Assembly (NCBI RefSeq): GCF_008728515.1
Contig: NC_044981.1
Coordinates: 128,810,884-128,874,883, forward strand
Length of the DNA: 64,000 nucleotides
Source of the DNA: Papio anubis
Taxonomy: Eukaryota > Chordata > Mammalia > Primates > Cercopithecidae
Direction: 5' to 3'
Position 1 is the first letter of the stretch; every line of letters begins with the position of its first letter. A model generated the notes under the pieces. That model worked only from the letters and a program-made list of their open reading frames with translations, had not been told where the DNA came from and made no database searches. This document shows, piece by piece, positions 45,836 through 58,526 of the stretch. Made by a program: the position numbers and the translations under genes.

Positions 45836-47443
45836 ACATATGAAGACATAAAAAGATTGAAGCAAATGTAAACAATATGACATGCAAATACTAACCAAAA
45901 GAACGTTATTGTACCTAGAAAAGATAGTTTTTAAAAGGGAAGACATTACCAAAAATAATGAAAGTCACTTCATAGTGGTAAAAGATGAGTTCACCAACAA
46001 CATTTAACAATTTTACATTTGTATGTACCTATCAATATAGCCTCAAAATGTATAAAGCCAAAATGAGAAAATTACAACCTATAATACTAATGGAGATGTT
46101 TACTAACCTCTCTTGGAGCTCGGTTAAACAAGCATTTAAAACAAATCAATAAATGAAAGATTAACATAGCGCAAAGGAAAATTTCAACCACGCACACATA
46201 CACTCACACTCACACACACACACATTTGGAAATAATCCACTCAACATTTTTGGAGCACACATAGAACATATGCAAAAACACTGGGTCATGAAGCCAATCT
46301 CAAGAAATATAAACGTATTGAAACCATACAAACATGTCCCCTGAACACAACCCAATAAAGTTATAACCCAATAACACAAATATAATATGAAAATTTGTAT
46401 ATATTTCAAAATTTAAAAATTTCCCTTTAAGTAATACATAGATCAATAAGGAAATTATAACAGAAGTTTGGGAATATTTTAAACTGAATCTAATTAAATA
46501 TGCTATTGGTTAACTTTTGTGATCCAGCTCAAGCAGTGCTTCAAAGAAAATTTAGTCTTACATGCATATATGTCAGTAAAAAAGGAAGGCTGAAATTAAT
46601 TATCATCAACGAGAAGTTAAAATAAGTTCAGACAATTTAAAGAGAAAGAATATTAACTATTGGAGTGTAAATTAATAAAATAAAACAGTTATAAATAGGG
46701 AAAATTAATAGGGTCAAAAGTTAGTTCTCTGAAATAATAAAAATTATGAGTATCTGTTTAACTGAGAAAAAGAGCAGGTAAAAATAATTACTACAGAAAT
46801 ACAAAAGGAAATATAGATGCTATAGTGATTAAAAAACAGTAAGGGACTTTGGGAGGCCGAGACGTCAGGTGGTCCACCTGACATCAGGAGTTTGAGACCA
46901 GCCTGGCTAACATGGGGAAATCCCATAACTACTAAAAAAATACAAAAATTAGCTGGGCGTGGTGGCAGGCACCTCTAATCGCAGCTATGCGGGAGGCTGA
47001 GGCAGGAGAATAGCTTGAACCCGGGAGGCAGAGGTTGCAGTGAGCCGAGATCCAGCCACTGCATTCCAGCCTGGGCGATAAGAGAGAGAAACTCCCTCTC
47101 AAAAACAAACAAAAAACCAATAAGGGATATTATAAACATTCCTACATACTAATGGATTTGAAAGTATAACAGATAAGGACAAATTCCTAGGAAAACATAT
47201 TTTTCCACAATTAAGAACTCAAATCAATAGTGAAAACATTTTCCCACAAGGAAAACCAGTTTCAGATGGCTTTTGTGGAGAGCTCTATCAAACATTCAAG
47301 GAAGAAAAGTAGTTCCAATCTTATATAAAGTGTTCTAAATAATAGAAAAATAGGAAATCCTCCCATGTTTATTTTATGAAAGTAGAACAACTTGCTACTA
47401 GAACATGACAAAGAGAATGTGAGATATCAAAGTTACCAGCCAA
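45836..47443 (+). repeat. L1M ORF2 body, continued
   Basis: Resumes the old L1 exactly where it was left at 32803 (acaagagagacacatcta followed by acatatgaagacataaaaag). Further on: 'tgacatgcaaatactaaccaaaag', 'aattttacatttgtatgtacctatcaatatagcctc', 'ccagtttcagatggcttttgtggagagctc'. There is an (AC)n tract at 46190-46213. Stops throughout. Confidence 0.75.
46847..47120 (+). repeat. 5'-truncated Alu inside L1M
   Basis: Starts at ctttgggaggccgagacgtc, so the first about 35 bases are missing. A short palindromic change caggtggtccacctg sits near the start. Flanking repeat taaggga at 46840-46846 and 47121-47127. Confidence 0.88.
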
Positions 47444-47479
<36 letters not shown>

Positions 47480-47766
47480 AGACGGAGTCTCCCTGTGTTG
47501 CCCAGGTTGGAGTGCCGTGGAGCGATCTCGGCTCACTGCAAACTCCGCCTGCCAGAATCAATTCTGATTGATTCTCCAGTCTCAGCCTCCGGAATAGGTG
47601 GGATTATAGGCGCCCACCACTACGGCTGGCTAATTTTTGTATTTTTAGTGGAGACGGGGTTTCGCCATGCTGGCCAGGCTGCTTTCTAACTCCTGACCTC
47701 AGGTGATCCGCCCGCTTCGGCCTCCCAAAGTGCGGGGATTACAGGTATGAGCCACCGAGCCCAGCC
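47444..47766 (-). repeat. AluS/Y, minus strand, with a 30+ T tail
   Basis: A homopolymer T-run of about 34 (47445-47478), then gagacggagtctccctgtgt. Target repeat accagccaa / accagccag at 47435-47443 and 47767-47775. A direct repeat (atcaattctgattgattc) sits within the element near 47557-47575. Confidence 0.9.
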
Positions 47767-47799
47767 ACCAGCCAGTTTTTATCATAATGCAAAATTCTT

Positions 47800-49435
47800 G
47801 AATAAAACAGTGGAAAAATGATAATCTTTTCAACAATAGCACTGGAATCATTTGGTAGCCACATGCAAAAAAACAAACAAAACTTCAATCCAATCCGTAC
47901 CTTGTACCATATGTAAAATTAATTCAAAACGGATCCTACACCTAAAACTATGAAATTTCTAGAAGAAAGGATAGGGAAAAACTTTTATGGCCTCTGGTTA
48001 GACCACTATTTCTTATATATGACATCAAAAGAATGTCCATTAAAGAATAGACTAATACACTGAGCTTATTCAAAATTTAAATGTTCTATTCTTCAGAAGG
48101 CATTGTGAAGAGAATGAAAAGGTAAGTCACAGACTGGGAAAAAAAATTTGCAAATCATATGTCTTAGAAAGAATTCTAAAAACTCAAATATAACGAAAAA
48201 CTCAATACAATAACGAGCAAAAGATTTTAATACACATTTTGCCAAAGAAGATACAGAGAAAGCAACTGAACACATGAAAAGATACTGTCATTAGTCATTA
48301 GAGAAATGCAAATACAGCCACAATGAGATACTGCTACACAGCTATTCGAATAGATAAAATGTTTTAAAAAACTGATCATATCAAGTGTTGACAAGGATGA
48401 GAAAGAACTGGATCTCTTATACAATGATGTTGGGAATATGTAACAGGAAAATCACTTTAGAAATCTGTTTGGCAGGCCGGGCATGGTGGCTCACGCCTGT
48501 AATCCCAGCACTTTGGAAGGCCAAGGTGGTTGGATCACCTGAGGTCAGGAGTTCGAGACCAGCCTGACCAACACGGAGAAACCCCCGTCTCTCCTAAAAA
48601 TACAAAATTAGCCAGGCATGATGGCTCACACCTGTAATCCCAGCTACTCGGGAGGCTGAGGCAGGAGAATTGCTTGAACCCGGGAGGCGGAAGTTGCCAT
48701 GAGCTGAGATCAGGCCATTTGCACTCCAGCCTGGGCAACAAGAGTGAAACTCTGTCTCAAAAAAATAAATAAATAAATAAATAAAATAAAATAAATAAAA
48801 AGAAATCTGTTTGGCAGTATGTTAAATAGTTAAATCTATACCAACCATATGATTCAGTCATTCTACTTCTAGAAATAAATACATATGTTATCTGGATATC
48901 CCATAAAAAAGAAAATACAAGAAAACATGTTTATTCAAAGACTGTACACCAATGTTCAAGAAGCTTTATTTGTAACAGCCAAAATGAAGAAACAATCCAA
49001 ATATCCATCAACAGGTGAATTGCTGAACAAATGGTGGTATCACCATAAAATGGAATACTACTCAAAAATAAGAAGGAATGCACTATTGATACAGACAATA
49101 AAAACATAGATGAATCTGTAAATATAATTATGCTGAGCGAAAGAAGTAAGGCAAAACTGAGCACATATTGTATCATTTCATTTATATGAAATTCCAGGAA
49201 ATTCAAACCCATATATAGTGACAGAAAGCAGATTAGTGCATCCGTAGGGATAAAAGAGAAGGGTGGGAGAAAGAGATTATAAAGGGGCATAAGGAAACTT
49301 TTTGGAGTGATGAATGTGTTCCTTATCTTGCTTGTGATGATGGTTTCATGAGTGTATACACACATCAAAATTTATCAAATTGCACATTTAAATAATAAAC
49401 GTGCAGTTTATTATGTTAATTATACCTCAAAAAAG
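47800..49435 (+). repeat. Younger L1 3' part (L1MA/L1MB type) inserted in the L1M
   Basis: Starts inside ORF2 ('gaataaaacagtggaaaaatg') and runs through the C-terminal coding part ('aacaatccaaatatccatcaacagg' near 48995; 'aaaatggaatactactcaa' near 49047) into a 3' UTR ending at about 49435 ('ttatgttaattatacctcaaaa'). The region order jumps backwards to reverse-transcriptase text at 49450, which shows that a separate L1 was inserted here. Confidence 0.7.
48476..48800 (+). repeat. AluS with target-site duplication
   Basis: Starts gccgggcatggtggctcacg, with an (AAAT)n tail to 48800. The 17-base repeat agaaatctgtttggcag is at 48459-48475 and 48801-48817. Confidence 0.94.
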
Positions 49436-50100
49436 CTCCTAACATATCAGCCAATATATAAACAAGTTAATACACCATGACCGAGTGAGTTTATCCCACG
49501 AATGTAAGGTTGCTTTCACATGAGAAATAAATAATTGTAATCTACTAAATGAATAGATTAAAGAAGAAAATCAGATGAATATTTCAATAGATACACAGAA
49601 AGCATTTAATGAATTGTAATATGCATCTATAATTTAAAACATAACTCTAATAAAATCAAGAATAAAATCAAACTTTCATAAGCTGATAAAGATTATTCTG
49701 AAATAACAATAACAACTTTACTGAAAATATCATACCTAATGGTGAAATACCAAAAACTTTCCTTTTAAGAATGAGATTAAAACAGACACTTGCAAATAAA
49801 CTTCTATTTTATTTCAACCAGCTCTCTACTGGAGTACTAGCTAGTTCAGTATGGCAAGAAAAATAGATTAAAGATACAAAGATTTTAAAAAATTGTCAAT
49901 GCTAGCAGATGCTGTGGTCATGTACATAGAAAGTTCAAAAGAATTATAGGTAAACAATTAAAATTTTACAAAAGAGGGCTGGTTGTGGTAATACATGCCT
50001 GTAATTTTAGCACTTAAAAAAAAAGAGGAGTCCAGCAAGGTTGTTACATTTTAAAAAATGAATATATAAATATAAAAATCAGTTGTATTCCTATATATTA
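49436..50100 (+). repeat. L1M ORF2 body, reverse-transcriptase part
   Basis: 'gttaatacaccatgaccgagtgagtttatccca' and 'cacagaaagcatttaatgaattg' are the L1 RT region, followed by 'tagcagatgctgtggtcatgtaca' where the FADD loop should be (here decayed). It continues the body interrupted at about 47800. Confidence 0.7.
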
Positions 50101-50304
50101 GTTAACAACCAGGAAATAGAAACCACTCTAAGTTATTTAAATAGAAAGAGATTTAATAGAGGAGATTAGATGCTTATGAAATCATTAGGAGATCTGGGCT
50201 TTTCAGCGCGAATCTCAGGAAAACAGAAATGACCCTTCAAAGAAGACCACAATAAGTAACTCAGAGAATCAGAAGACTGCCACTGTCATTTAGGAATATA
50301 ACAC
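50101..50304. other. Unassigned
   Basis: About 200 bases between the L1M and an MLT1 LTR; wording like 'aaccaggaaatagaaaccactctaag' hints at another old LTR, but I cannot place it. Confidence 0.4.
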
Positions 50305-50632
50305 TGTCTTAGTCTGCTCAGGCTGTCATAAAAAATTACTACAAACTGCTTATAAACAACAGAAATGTCTGTCTCACAGGCTGGGAAGTCCAAGATCAAG
50401 GCTCCAGCAGATCTGGTGACTGGTGAGGGCCCTGCATCCTCACGTGGTGGAAAAGGCAGGAAAACTCTCTGGTGGCTCTTTTATAATGACATTAATCCAA
50501 CTTGTGAGGGCTCCGCCCTCATGAACTAATCATCTCCCAAAGACCGCATCTCCTAATACCACCACATTGCTTATTAGGTTTCAACTTACTAATGTAGGGA
50601 GGACACAAACATTCAGACCCTAGCAATCACTA
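50305..50632 (-). repeat. MLT1 (ERVL-MaLR) LTR, nearly complete
   Basis: The plus strand starts 'gtcttagtctgctcaggctg' and ends 'ggacacaaacattcagaccc', with 'gggaagtccaagatcaaggc', 'aatccaacttgtgagggctccgccctcatgaac' and 'cctaataccaccacattgc' inside. It is the antisense of an MLT1A/B-like LTR. Confidence 0.85.
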
Positions 50633-50812
50633 AAGCTGCAGTTCAGGACTCTGAAATCAGAAAACCACTTCTTCAGTTTCCTTTCTAACTCAGCACCTGT
50701 GAAATATGACTGGATCCTAGAACAGAGCTGCTGACAAATTTCATGGCTCAGTGACCTTGCCTATTTGCCGAAACCACCAAAACAACAGAAAGGTGATTTC
50801 TGCCTTACTTTT

Positions 50813-51103
50813 TTTTTTTTTTTAAACAGACTCTCACTCTGTTGCCCAGGCTGGAGTGCAGTGGCAATCTTGGCTCACTGCAACCTCCACCTCCTGGGTT
50901 CAAGCGATTCTCATGCTTCAGTCTCTTAAGTAGTTGGGATTACAGGTGTGCACCACCATGCCCAGCTAATTTTCTTCTATTTTTAGTAGAGACAGGTTTC
51001 ACTATGTTGGCCAGGCTGGTCTTGAACTCCTGGCCTCAAATGATCCTCCCACCTCTGCCTCCCAAAGTGCTGGAATTACAGGCGTGAGCCACTGTGCCCA
51101 CCC
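50813..51103 (-). repeat. AluS, minus strand, with target-site duplication
   Basis: T-tract, then cagactctcactctgttgcc. The 18-base repeat gatttctgccttactttt / gatttctgtcttactttt flanks it at 50795-50812 and 51104-51121. Confidence 0.93.
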
Positions 51104-51300
51104 GATTTCTGTCTTACTTTTGCCTTCCAAATCTCCCATAAATATATATAATTGGTGGAAACTATTCATAAAAATAAAACTAACTTCAGGAGAATCTGCA
51201 AGATGTAGATTTTAGCTGTCCATCCTCTGCTGGGAATGACAGTGGCAATCAGCTGGTGACTCTAGAAAAGCCTGGTAATAAAACTGAGGGTCAATGAACC

Positions 51301-52990
51301 GTGTCCACTTCAACTAGCAACAAATAGTTGAGAGAATATAATACAAAAATGGATGATATTGACAGAATGCACAAAATAAAGTACTTAGGAATACATGTAA
51401 TAAGATAATTATGTTACATTAAAGGAGATTTAGATAAATTCAGAGATATACTATTTCAATAGATAGGAAAACTCAATATTTAAAGAAAAGTAATTTCTTC
51501 TCAAATTGATCTATACATTCAGTACAAATTCCAGTCTAGATCCCAGCAAGATTTTTAGAGGAACTTGACAAACACTCCCAAAAAAAGATCAAGGTTGGGA
51601 AAAAAGGGTGAGACTTCCCCTTTCAATAAGCAGAATTCATTCAAAGCTATATGACCGCAGGAAGAGCCATGGGTGTAGGATTAGATAAATTGACTAGTAA
51701 AACAGAATCAAGAGCCAAAAATCAGACTCACTTACATATGGAAACTGATGTATGTCAGAGGTTATATGGCGATTTCAGTGGGGAGAGGGTAGATTATTCC
51801 ACAAAGTGCTAGGAAAATTGGTTATCTATGTAGAAAGTAAAATAGGACACCCACTTCACATCGTATAGAAAAATTAATTTCAGGTGAATTAAAGACTTAA
51901 GAAGTGAAAAAATTTAAAGCTTTTTAGAGAAAATATGAAAGAATAGGATCTCAGGATTGGGAAGTATTTCTTATATAAGATACAAAAAGCATCAATCATA
52001 AAACAGTTATGCAACATTAGTATCCTTAATCCATGAAAAAAAAAAAAAAACCCCTTAGATAAAGTGAAAAGACAAGCCACACACTGGAAGAATGTATTTG
52101 TAACTTACATAAGTGCCAAAGGGTTGGTGTAGTGTCCAGTTTCTATGAAAAACTTCCATAAATGAATAAGAAAAAGGTAGAAGACCTAGTAGAAAAATGG
52201 GCAAAAGACATTAAGAAGCATTACACAGGAGAAACGCAATAATATGACAAACATATAAAGAAAAAGTGAGGAAACATGCTCAATTTCATGTCGTTCAAAA
52301 TAATCAGAATAACTCGTGTACCAGGAGACAATATACAGAAATGTTCACAGCCACATTGTTAGTAGCAAAAAGTATAAGCAATCCAAAAGTCTCTTGAAAG
52401 TAGAATGAATAAATTGTGGTGTGTTTATACAAAGGAATATAATATAGCAGTAAAAATTAATAAACAAATGCTAGAAGCAATTACATGGATTAATATTAGC
52501 AATTTAATATTGAGAGTCATGAGTAACTGGAAAAAACTGGAGTATGATACTAGCTCAAAGACAAGCAAAACTGAACATATATGCAAAAGCTCTTTTGAAG
52601 CAATGCAAAAAAAAAACTCTCAAAAAAATAAATTTTCAGAAAGTAAGATATAAACACCAAACTCAGGATAGCGCTTTCTTTTGATGTGATGCAAAGGGAT
52701 GGGATAGGTGAAAAGTGAGACTTTGGGTCATTTGTGATGTCTTTCCTGTTGTATTATTTGTCAGTGCAGCACATTAGTTAAAGTAAAGCTATGACAAAGA
52801 TTTCTCTGATCATTATTTCTCCTTGTTTGTTCTAGAAGTTCTAGCCAATATAGTAAGAAAAAAAACAAAAAAACCTGATAGATTACTAACTAATAAAAGC
52901 AAAGTTAAGTGATTTTTTTTTAGTATGTGATGATATTGTCTGAAAACCCCAATGAAATCAATTAAAAATATCCATCAAAACTAATAAAAC
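51301..52990 (+). repeat. L1M ORF2, last part of the old body
   Basis: Sense L1 wording resumes: 'acaaaataaagtacttaggaatac', 'aaattgatctatacattcagtac', 'agtccagtttctatgaaaaac', 'gaaatgttcacagccacattg'. It covers the end of ORF2 and probable 3' UTR. A further small RT-like scrap lies at 52830-52985. No open frame. Confidence 0.65.
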
Positions 52991-53029
52991 TTCAATGAAA
53001 CAATTGGTCATCGGGATCACTATCTGCCA

Positions 53030-53235
53030 TTTGTCGTGTATCTACCATGTGCCAGAAACTGGACTCAGCACTTCATATTCATTGTCTCAGAAGCAACCCT
53101 ATGTGTTACATTTGTATCTCCACAAAGATGAGGAAAAGTTTTCCATTGAGTAACTTGGGCAAGTGTCAGGACAACAATTTGAAGTTGCTTTGTCTGATTC
53201 TAAAACTTGTGCTCTAAGACACTTGATTACATTGT
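53030..53235 (-). repeat. MIR element
   Basis: Antisense MIR: 'tctaccatgtgccagaaactggactcagcacttcatattcattg', 'aaagatgaggaaaagttttcc', 'gtctgattctaaaacttgtgctc'. Confidence 0.8.
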
Positions 53236-54004
53236 CTCCAAATAAATACTGAAGCTAACATATTTTTTCCATCACAAAAATCATCAGTGATCAGGAAATT
53301 CATCCATGGAAAAATACTTGAATATTTTCTGTGGCAAGCATTATCAAACAAGGATAGTATCTTATTTAAAGGTACACACATCTCAAATGGACAAAATCTA
53401 TATGCAAAGTGAACATGACTTTCTCTCCTGAACAATACTGCAGAAGACAAAATTCTTCTCGATCTCCTCTTTTTTAGACATTATGCAGACGGCTACCTTT
53501 CTTTTAACTTATTTTTTCTCTAGGGGAGTTAACAATATTATTGATCAGTAATTTTTTCCCCCTGAAACTATGCCTTAGTTGGATGGGGGTGGTAGTGTAT
53601 TTCTCCTCTAAGCAGAGTTGCTTACACTAGGAGTTGATGCTAATTTTCTTCTGAGATGGCAGTTTTATGCATAAGAGTTGATTTTAGCACATTTTCTAGG
53701 GTATGGAAATTAAACACAGAACCAGTATTTTCTAGCTCATTCATAAATTCCATCATAATCTTTCTTAATTCTTTTTGTCCTGGAGACCTTCATACTTTGA
53801 AAGAGTTTCGATGAGGTCATTATTTTCATACCTTTCATTTGGAAAATGCTGGAAGTGTCCTCAGCCTGCACGTTCTCTTACTATTTCACCACTCTGGAGT
53901 GTGCCTGCTGAGCTTGCCCATGAAGTTTTTGACTCACCAACCTCTTACATGTTAGCCCAACCTTAGCAGGTTCAAGTTTACTAGCAATTCAGCTTTGAAT
54001 CATG
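53236..54004. other. Unassigned DNA
   Basis: About 770 bases with no recognised repeat or gene. Short frames (53214-53450 minus, 53775-53966 plus) look like chance. Confidence 0.45.
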
Positions 54005-54078
54005 AATTAAAGCTAGATGGTACTTTAGAAATCATCTAATTCAGGTTTACAAATAAGGAAACGAAAACCTGCCCACTT
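54005..54078 (-). repeat. MIR/CR1-like scrap
   Basis: 'gatggtactttagaaatcatctaattcaggtttacaaataaggaaacg' has the pattern of an old SINE/CR1-type fossil (ccttagagatcatctagtcc ... acagatgaggaaac). Confidence 0.45.
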
Positions 54079-54315
54079 TTTCTACTAGTTTCCTCCAGGG
54101 CGTGGTTCTGCCTTACTTTGCCTTACTGAGGATCTTCCTTTCCTTTCTTCCCTGACTGGATACCTACTCAGCAGCAGTCAAGATCCCTGTTGCGAACGCA
54201 CAGAAGAGGAAATGAGAGACAAGGCTGCCACCATGTGGTGTGACTGGGGAACAGGAAGGAGGGGTTTATACAGAGAAGCGTGAGAACTGGGAAGCTTACG
54301 AAAGGTGAATGTCCA

Positions 54316-54614
54316 AGACCAGGCGCGGTGGCTCACGTCTGTAATCCCAGCACTTTGGGAGGCCGAGGCAGGCGGATCACGAGGTCAGGAGATTGAGACC
54401 ATCCTGGTTAACACGGTGAAACCCTGCCTCTACTAAAAATTAGCCTGGCGTGGTGGTGGGTGCCTGTAGTCCCAGCTACTTGGGAGGCTGAGGCAGGAGA
54501 ATGGCGTGAACCCGGGAGGCGGAGCTTGCAGTGAACCGAGATCGCGCCACTGCACTGCAGCCTTGGCCACAGTGCAAGGCTCTGTCTCAAAAAAAAAAAA
54601 AAAGAAAAAAAAGA
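54316..54614 (+). repeat. AluY/S with target-site duplication
   Basis: Starts agaccaggcgcggtggctca. The middle A-rich linker has collapsed to 'aaaaattag'. The 15-base repeat aaaggtgaatgtcca is at 54301-54315 and 54615-54629. Confidence 0.94.
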
Positions 54615-54629
54615 AAAGGTGAATGTCCA

Positions 54630-54951
54630 TTCGTTAGAACAGTTTGTAATTGCTGTCATGACTCGGCGAGATCTACAAGTTTCTGAAATCCTCCTTATGG
54701 TATATCAGGAACTCCTGGACAGTCGTTAGATCTAACTAGGGAGGTACCTTAAACTTAGAAGAATTTATAATTGACAGATGCCCATGGATTGAGAGGTCTA
54801 TAGATGTCCATGGATTGAGAGGCCTATAGAAAGCCCTTAGGATTTTTTTTTTTAATCTAAAAATAGGCTTACATATGGATAATTTTAGTTTATAAAATTA
54901 AATTAAGTAAAACAATATTATAAGATATTACCTTATTAACTTTCTATTTTT
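54630..54951. other. Unassigned, with a 26-bp tandem duplication
   Basis: Nothing recognised except the duplication at 54777-54828. Confidence 0.5.
54777..54828. repeat. 26-bp tandem duplication
   Basis: gatgcccatggattgagagg+tctata, then gatgtccatggattgagagg+cctata: two 26-base units with two mismatches. Confidence 0.92.
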
Positions 54952-54968
54952 GTGTTCCAATCTTTTTT

Positions 54969-56002
<1,034 letters not shown>

Positions 56003-56303
56003 GGCCAGGCGCGGTGGCTCACGCCTGTAATCCCAGCACTTTGGGAGGCCCAGGAGGGTGGATCAATTGGGGTCAGGGGTTCCACACCAGCCTGGCCAAC
56101 ATGGTGAAACCCCGCCTCTACTAAAAATACAAAAATTACCCAGGTGTGGTGGCATACGCCTATAATCCCAGCTACTTGGGAGTCTGAGGCAGGAGAATCA
56201 CTTGAACCCAGGAGGGTCGAGGTTGCAGTGAGCCAAGATCATGTACTCCAGCCTGGGTGTCAGAGTGAGACCCTGTCTAAAAAAACAAAACAAAACAAAA
56301 AAA
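56003..56303 (+). repeat. AluS, plus strand
   Basis: Starts ggccaggcgcggtggctcac. The right monomer end is shortened (gatcatgtactccagcctgg). The tail is an A/C-rich run to about 56303. Confidence 0.92.
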
Positions 56304-56304
56304 T

Positions 56305-56515
56305 AGTTGAATCCTGGAGTAAGACTTATTTGGACTACAATACCAGTGTCACCACTTAGATAATGACTTTGGTGAAGTTATTGAACCCTTCCTGTCTTCA
56401 CTTTCCTCAAAATAGCCTGTCCTCTGGGTTATGGCAAGGATTATACAGGTAAAGGCATGCACAGCACTTAGCACAGTGCCTAGCATTTACTCAACATTCC
56501 ATAAATGCTAGGCTA
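56305..56515 (+). repeat. MIR element
   Basis: 'actttggtgaagttattgaacccttcctgtcttcactttcctcaaaa', then 'cagcacttagcacagtgcctagcatttac' follow MIR core and tail. Confidence 0.8.
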
Positions 56516-56779
56516 ATAGAATCATCCAGCACTAGAGACGTGAATACAGCTAGATTCTGAGCACGCTCACAATGAAGGTTAAAGAGAAAAGCTTAATTTC
56601 TATTTCATTTTTTAGACATTTACAAAAAATATGTGTCATCCAAAAAGCAGTAGTTGAATGCCTGCAGGATTTCTCAAAGGCAGGACCTTAGTTGAGGCAC
56701 CAAATTTTCAGCTTAGAACTTGGAATTTCTTAGCACATCACACCAGAAAGTTAGTCCCTTGGTGAAAAGTTCGTTCTGA

Positions 56780-56900
56780 GTTAGTGAACAGAGCACCAAT
56801 TTTCTAGTCAAATTATCTTATATTCAGAGTTTTAGATTCACCACTTACTAGTTGTGTGTTCTTGAACTTCAGTTTTCTCATATTGTAAAGAAAGAACAAG
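56780..56900 (+). repeat. MIR 5' half, cut by an Alu
   Basis: 'tagattcaccacttactagttgtgtgttcttgaacttcagttttctcatattgtaaag' is MIR head and core. The tail is absent, because the Alu at 56901 interrupts it. Confidence 0.7.
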
Positions 56901-57212
56901 GGCTGGGCGTGGTGGCTCATGCCTGTAATCCCAGCGCTTTGGGAGGCTGAGGCAGGTGAATCACGAGGTCAGGAGTTCAAGACTAGCTTGGCCAATATGG
57001 TGAAACTCTGTCTCTACTAAAAATACAAAAATTAGCTGGGGGTGGTAGTGGATGCCTGTAGTCCCAGGTACTTGGGAGGTTGAGGCAGAAGAATCATTTG
57101 AACCCAGGAGGCAGAGGTTGCAGTGAGCCAAGATCGCGCTGCTGCACTCCAGCCTGGGCCACAGAGTGAGACTCCTTCTTAAAAATAAATAAATAAATAA
57201 ATAAACAAATAA
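56901..57212 (+). repeat. AluS, plus strand
   Basis: Starts ggctgggcgtggtggctcat and ends with an (AAAT)n-rich tail at 57179-57212. Confidence 0.92.
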
Positions 57213-57669
57213 TAAGAGTAGCAGCAAGTACTTATAGACAGCTTACCAAAAGTATAGCACTCACTATGTTACCACTGCAGCAGAGAGATAATGCATGTAA
57301 ACACCTATCCTAGAGCAAGCCTCAGTATTTTTTTTTTTATTATTACCTTGGAATTCTTTGATGGTGGTGTCTAGAGAAACCCTGGGATTTAGGAATCTGG
57401 GAATGGACTAACAAATCCATGTTGACTGATGAATGGAAAAAGAAGAACATAGGAGGAAATGATTTGGCAGTGTTTCAGTGATCAATTTGTTGTCTCTCAG
57501 CTCCAAATCCACTCCTGGTTGCCTGTTCAGCTGGAAACCCAATGTTCTGGAGCCAGTCTCTACCAGCATCTCTCCTTTACAGCTGGCACGATGCTAAACT
57601 TTATCAGTAGAGGGCGCTGGAGGGACACTGTAAGGAGAAGTGTTTCCTCTTTCGAATTCATCCAGTGTC
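57213..57669. other. Unassigned DNA, contains a CTCF-type motif
   Basis: No family assigned. 57450-57670 may be part of an interspersed repeat that continues after the Alu at 58048. Confidence 0.45.
57603..57618 (+). promoter_or_regulatory. CTCF-type motif
   Basis: atcagtagagggcgct matches the CTCF core (ccasyagrkggcrs) at nearly all positions; only the first C of the core is changed. Confidence 0.55.
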
Positions 57670-57681
57670 CCTCCTAGCAGG

Positions 57682-58035
57682 ATTCTATTCTATTCTATTC
57701 TATTCTATTCTATTCTATTCTATTCTATCTATTCTATTCTATTTTTGAGATGGAGTCTGACTCTGTCCCCAGGGCTGGAGAGCAGTGGTGCGATCCCGGC
57801 CCCCTCCAACCTCCACCTCCCAGGTTCTAGTGATTCTAGTGTCTCTGCCTCCCGAGTAGCTAGGGCTACAGGCGCCTGCCACCATGCCCAGGTAATTTTT
57901 GTATTTTTAATAGAGACAGCGTTTCACCATGTTGGCCAGGCTGGTCTCGAACTCCTGACCACAAGGGATCCGCTCGCCTTGACCTCCCAAAGTGCTGGAA
58001 TTACAAGCGTGAGCCGCCGCCTCACCCACTGTGCT
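57682..58035 (-). repeat. AluS, minus strand, with a pentanucleotide microsatellite as tail
   Basis: Flanked by the 12-base repeat cctcctagcagg (57670-57681 and 58036-58047). Where the T-tract should be stands (ATTCT)n, about 12 units with one interruption (57682-57742). So the Alu's A-tail has turned into a (TAGAA)n microsatellite. Confidence 0.93.
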
Positions 58036-58047
58036 CCTCCTAGCAGG

Positions 58048-58518
58048 CTTCTGCAGACCATGCTCCTGCAGCAGGTGTGGCCTCCAGCAGCATCTGGTGG
58101 CCAGAACACAGCCACTCCCTTGTGGAGATCTCCATCCATTGTCTCCTCAGGTGGCTTTACAGCGACTTCCTAGGTATGGCACCTCTTGTGGGTGGCTTTC
58201 CCCTTAAACCCTAGAGGGCAGATTCCCAGTAATTCCCAGCCATGGTTCCCAGCTTGCCAGCTTCTGCCAGCCTGTACCCCAATAAGGAGTTTCCTGCTTG
58301 CTAGCTCTAGCTGAAATTCTAGTTTGTGAGCCTTTGCTCAGACCACCTATGGGATAGTTACAGCCTCAATCAACCCAGGAGCCTCTCCTCTCTCCAATGA
58401 ACTCCAGTGAGGTCTGAATCCCACCCTTGGGAAGGGGCCCTCTCTTCCAACTTTGTTCCCTTGCTGGGTATATTCACTCATCCCTAGGATTCTCCCTTTA
58501 TAGTTAATCTTCTGCTGC
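58048..58518. other. Unassigned, GC-moderate, LTR-like wording
   Basis: Probably an old interspersed repeat (for example 'caatgaactccagtgaggtctgaatccc'), which seems to resume after the next Alu at 58866-58925. Family not determined. Confidence 0.4.
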
Positions 58519-58526
58519 AGTCAACT

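Noticed and set aside
57640..58173. 177-codon plus-strand frame
   Set aside because: Made of the ATTCT microsatellite plus the minus-strand Alu read in sense of the window; a repeat artefact.
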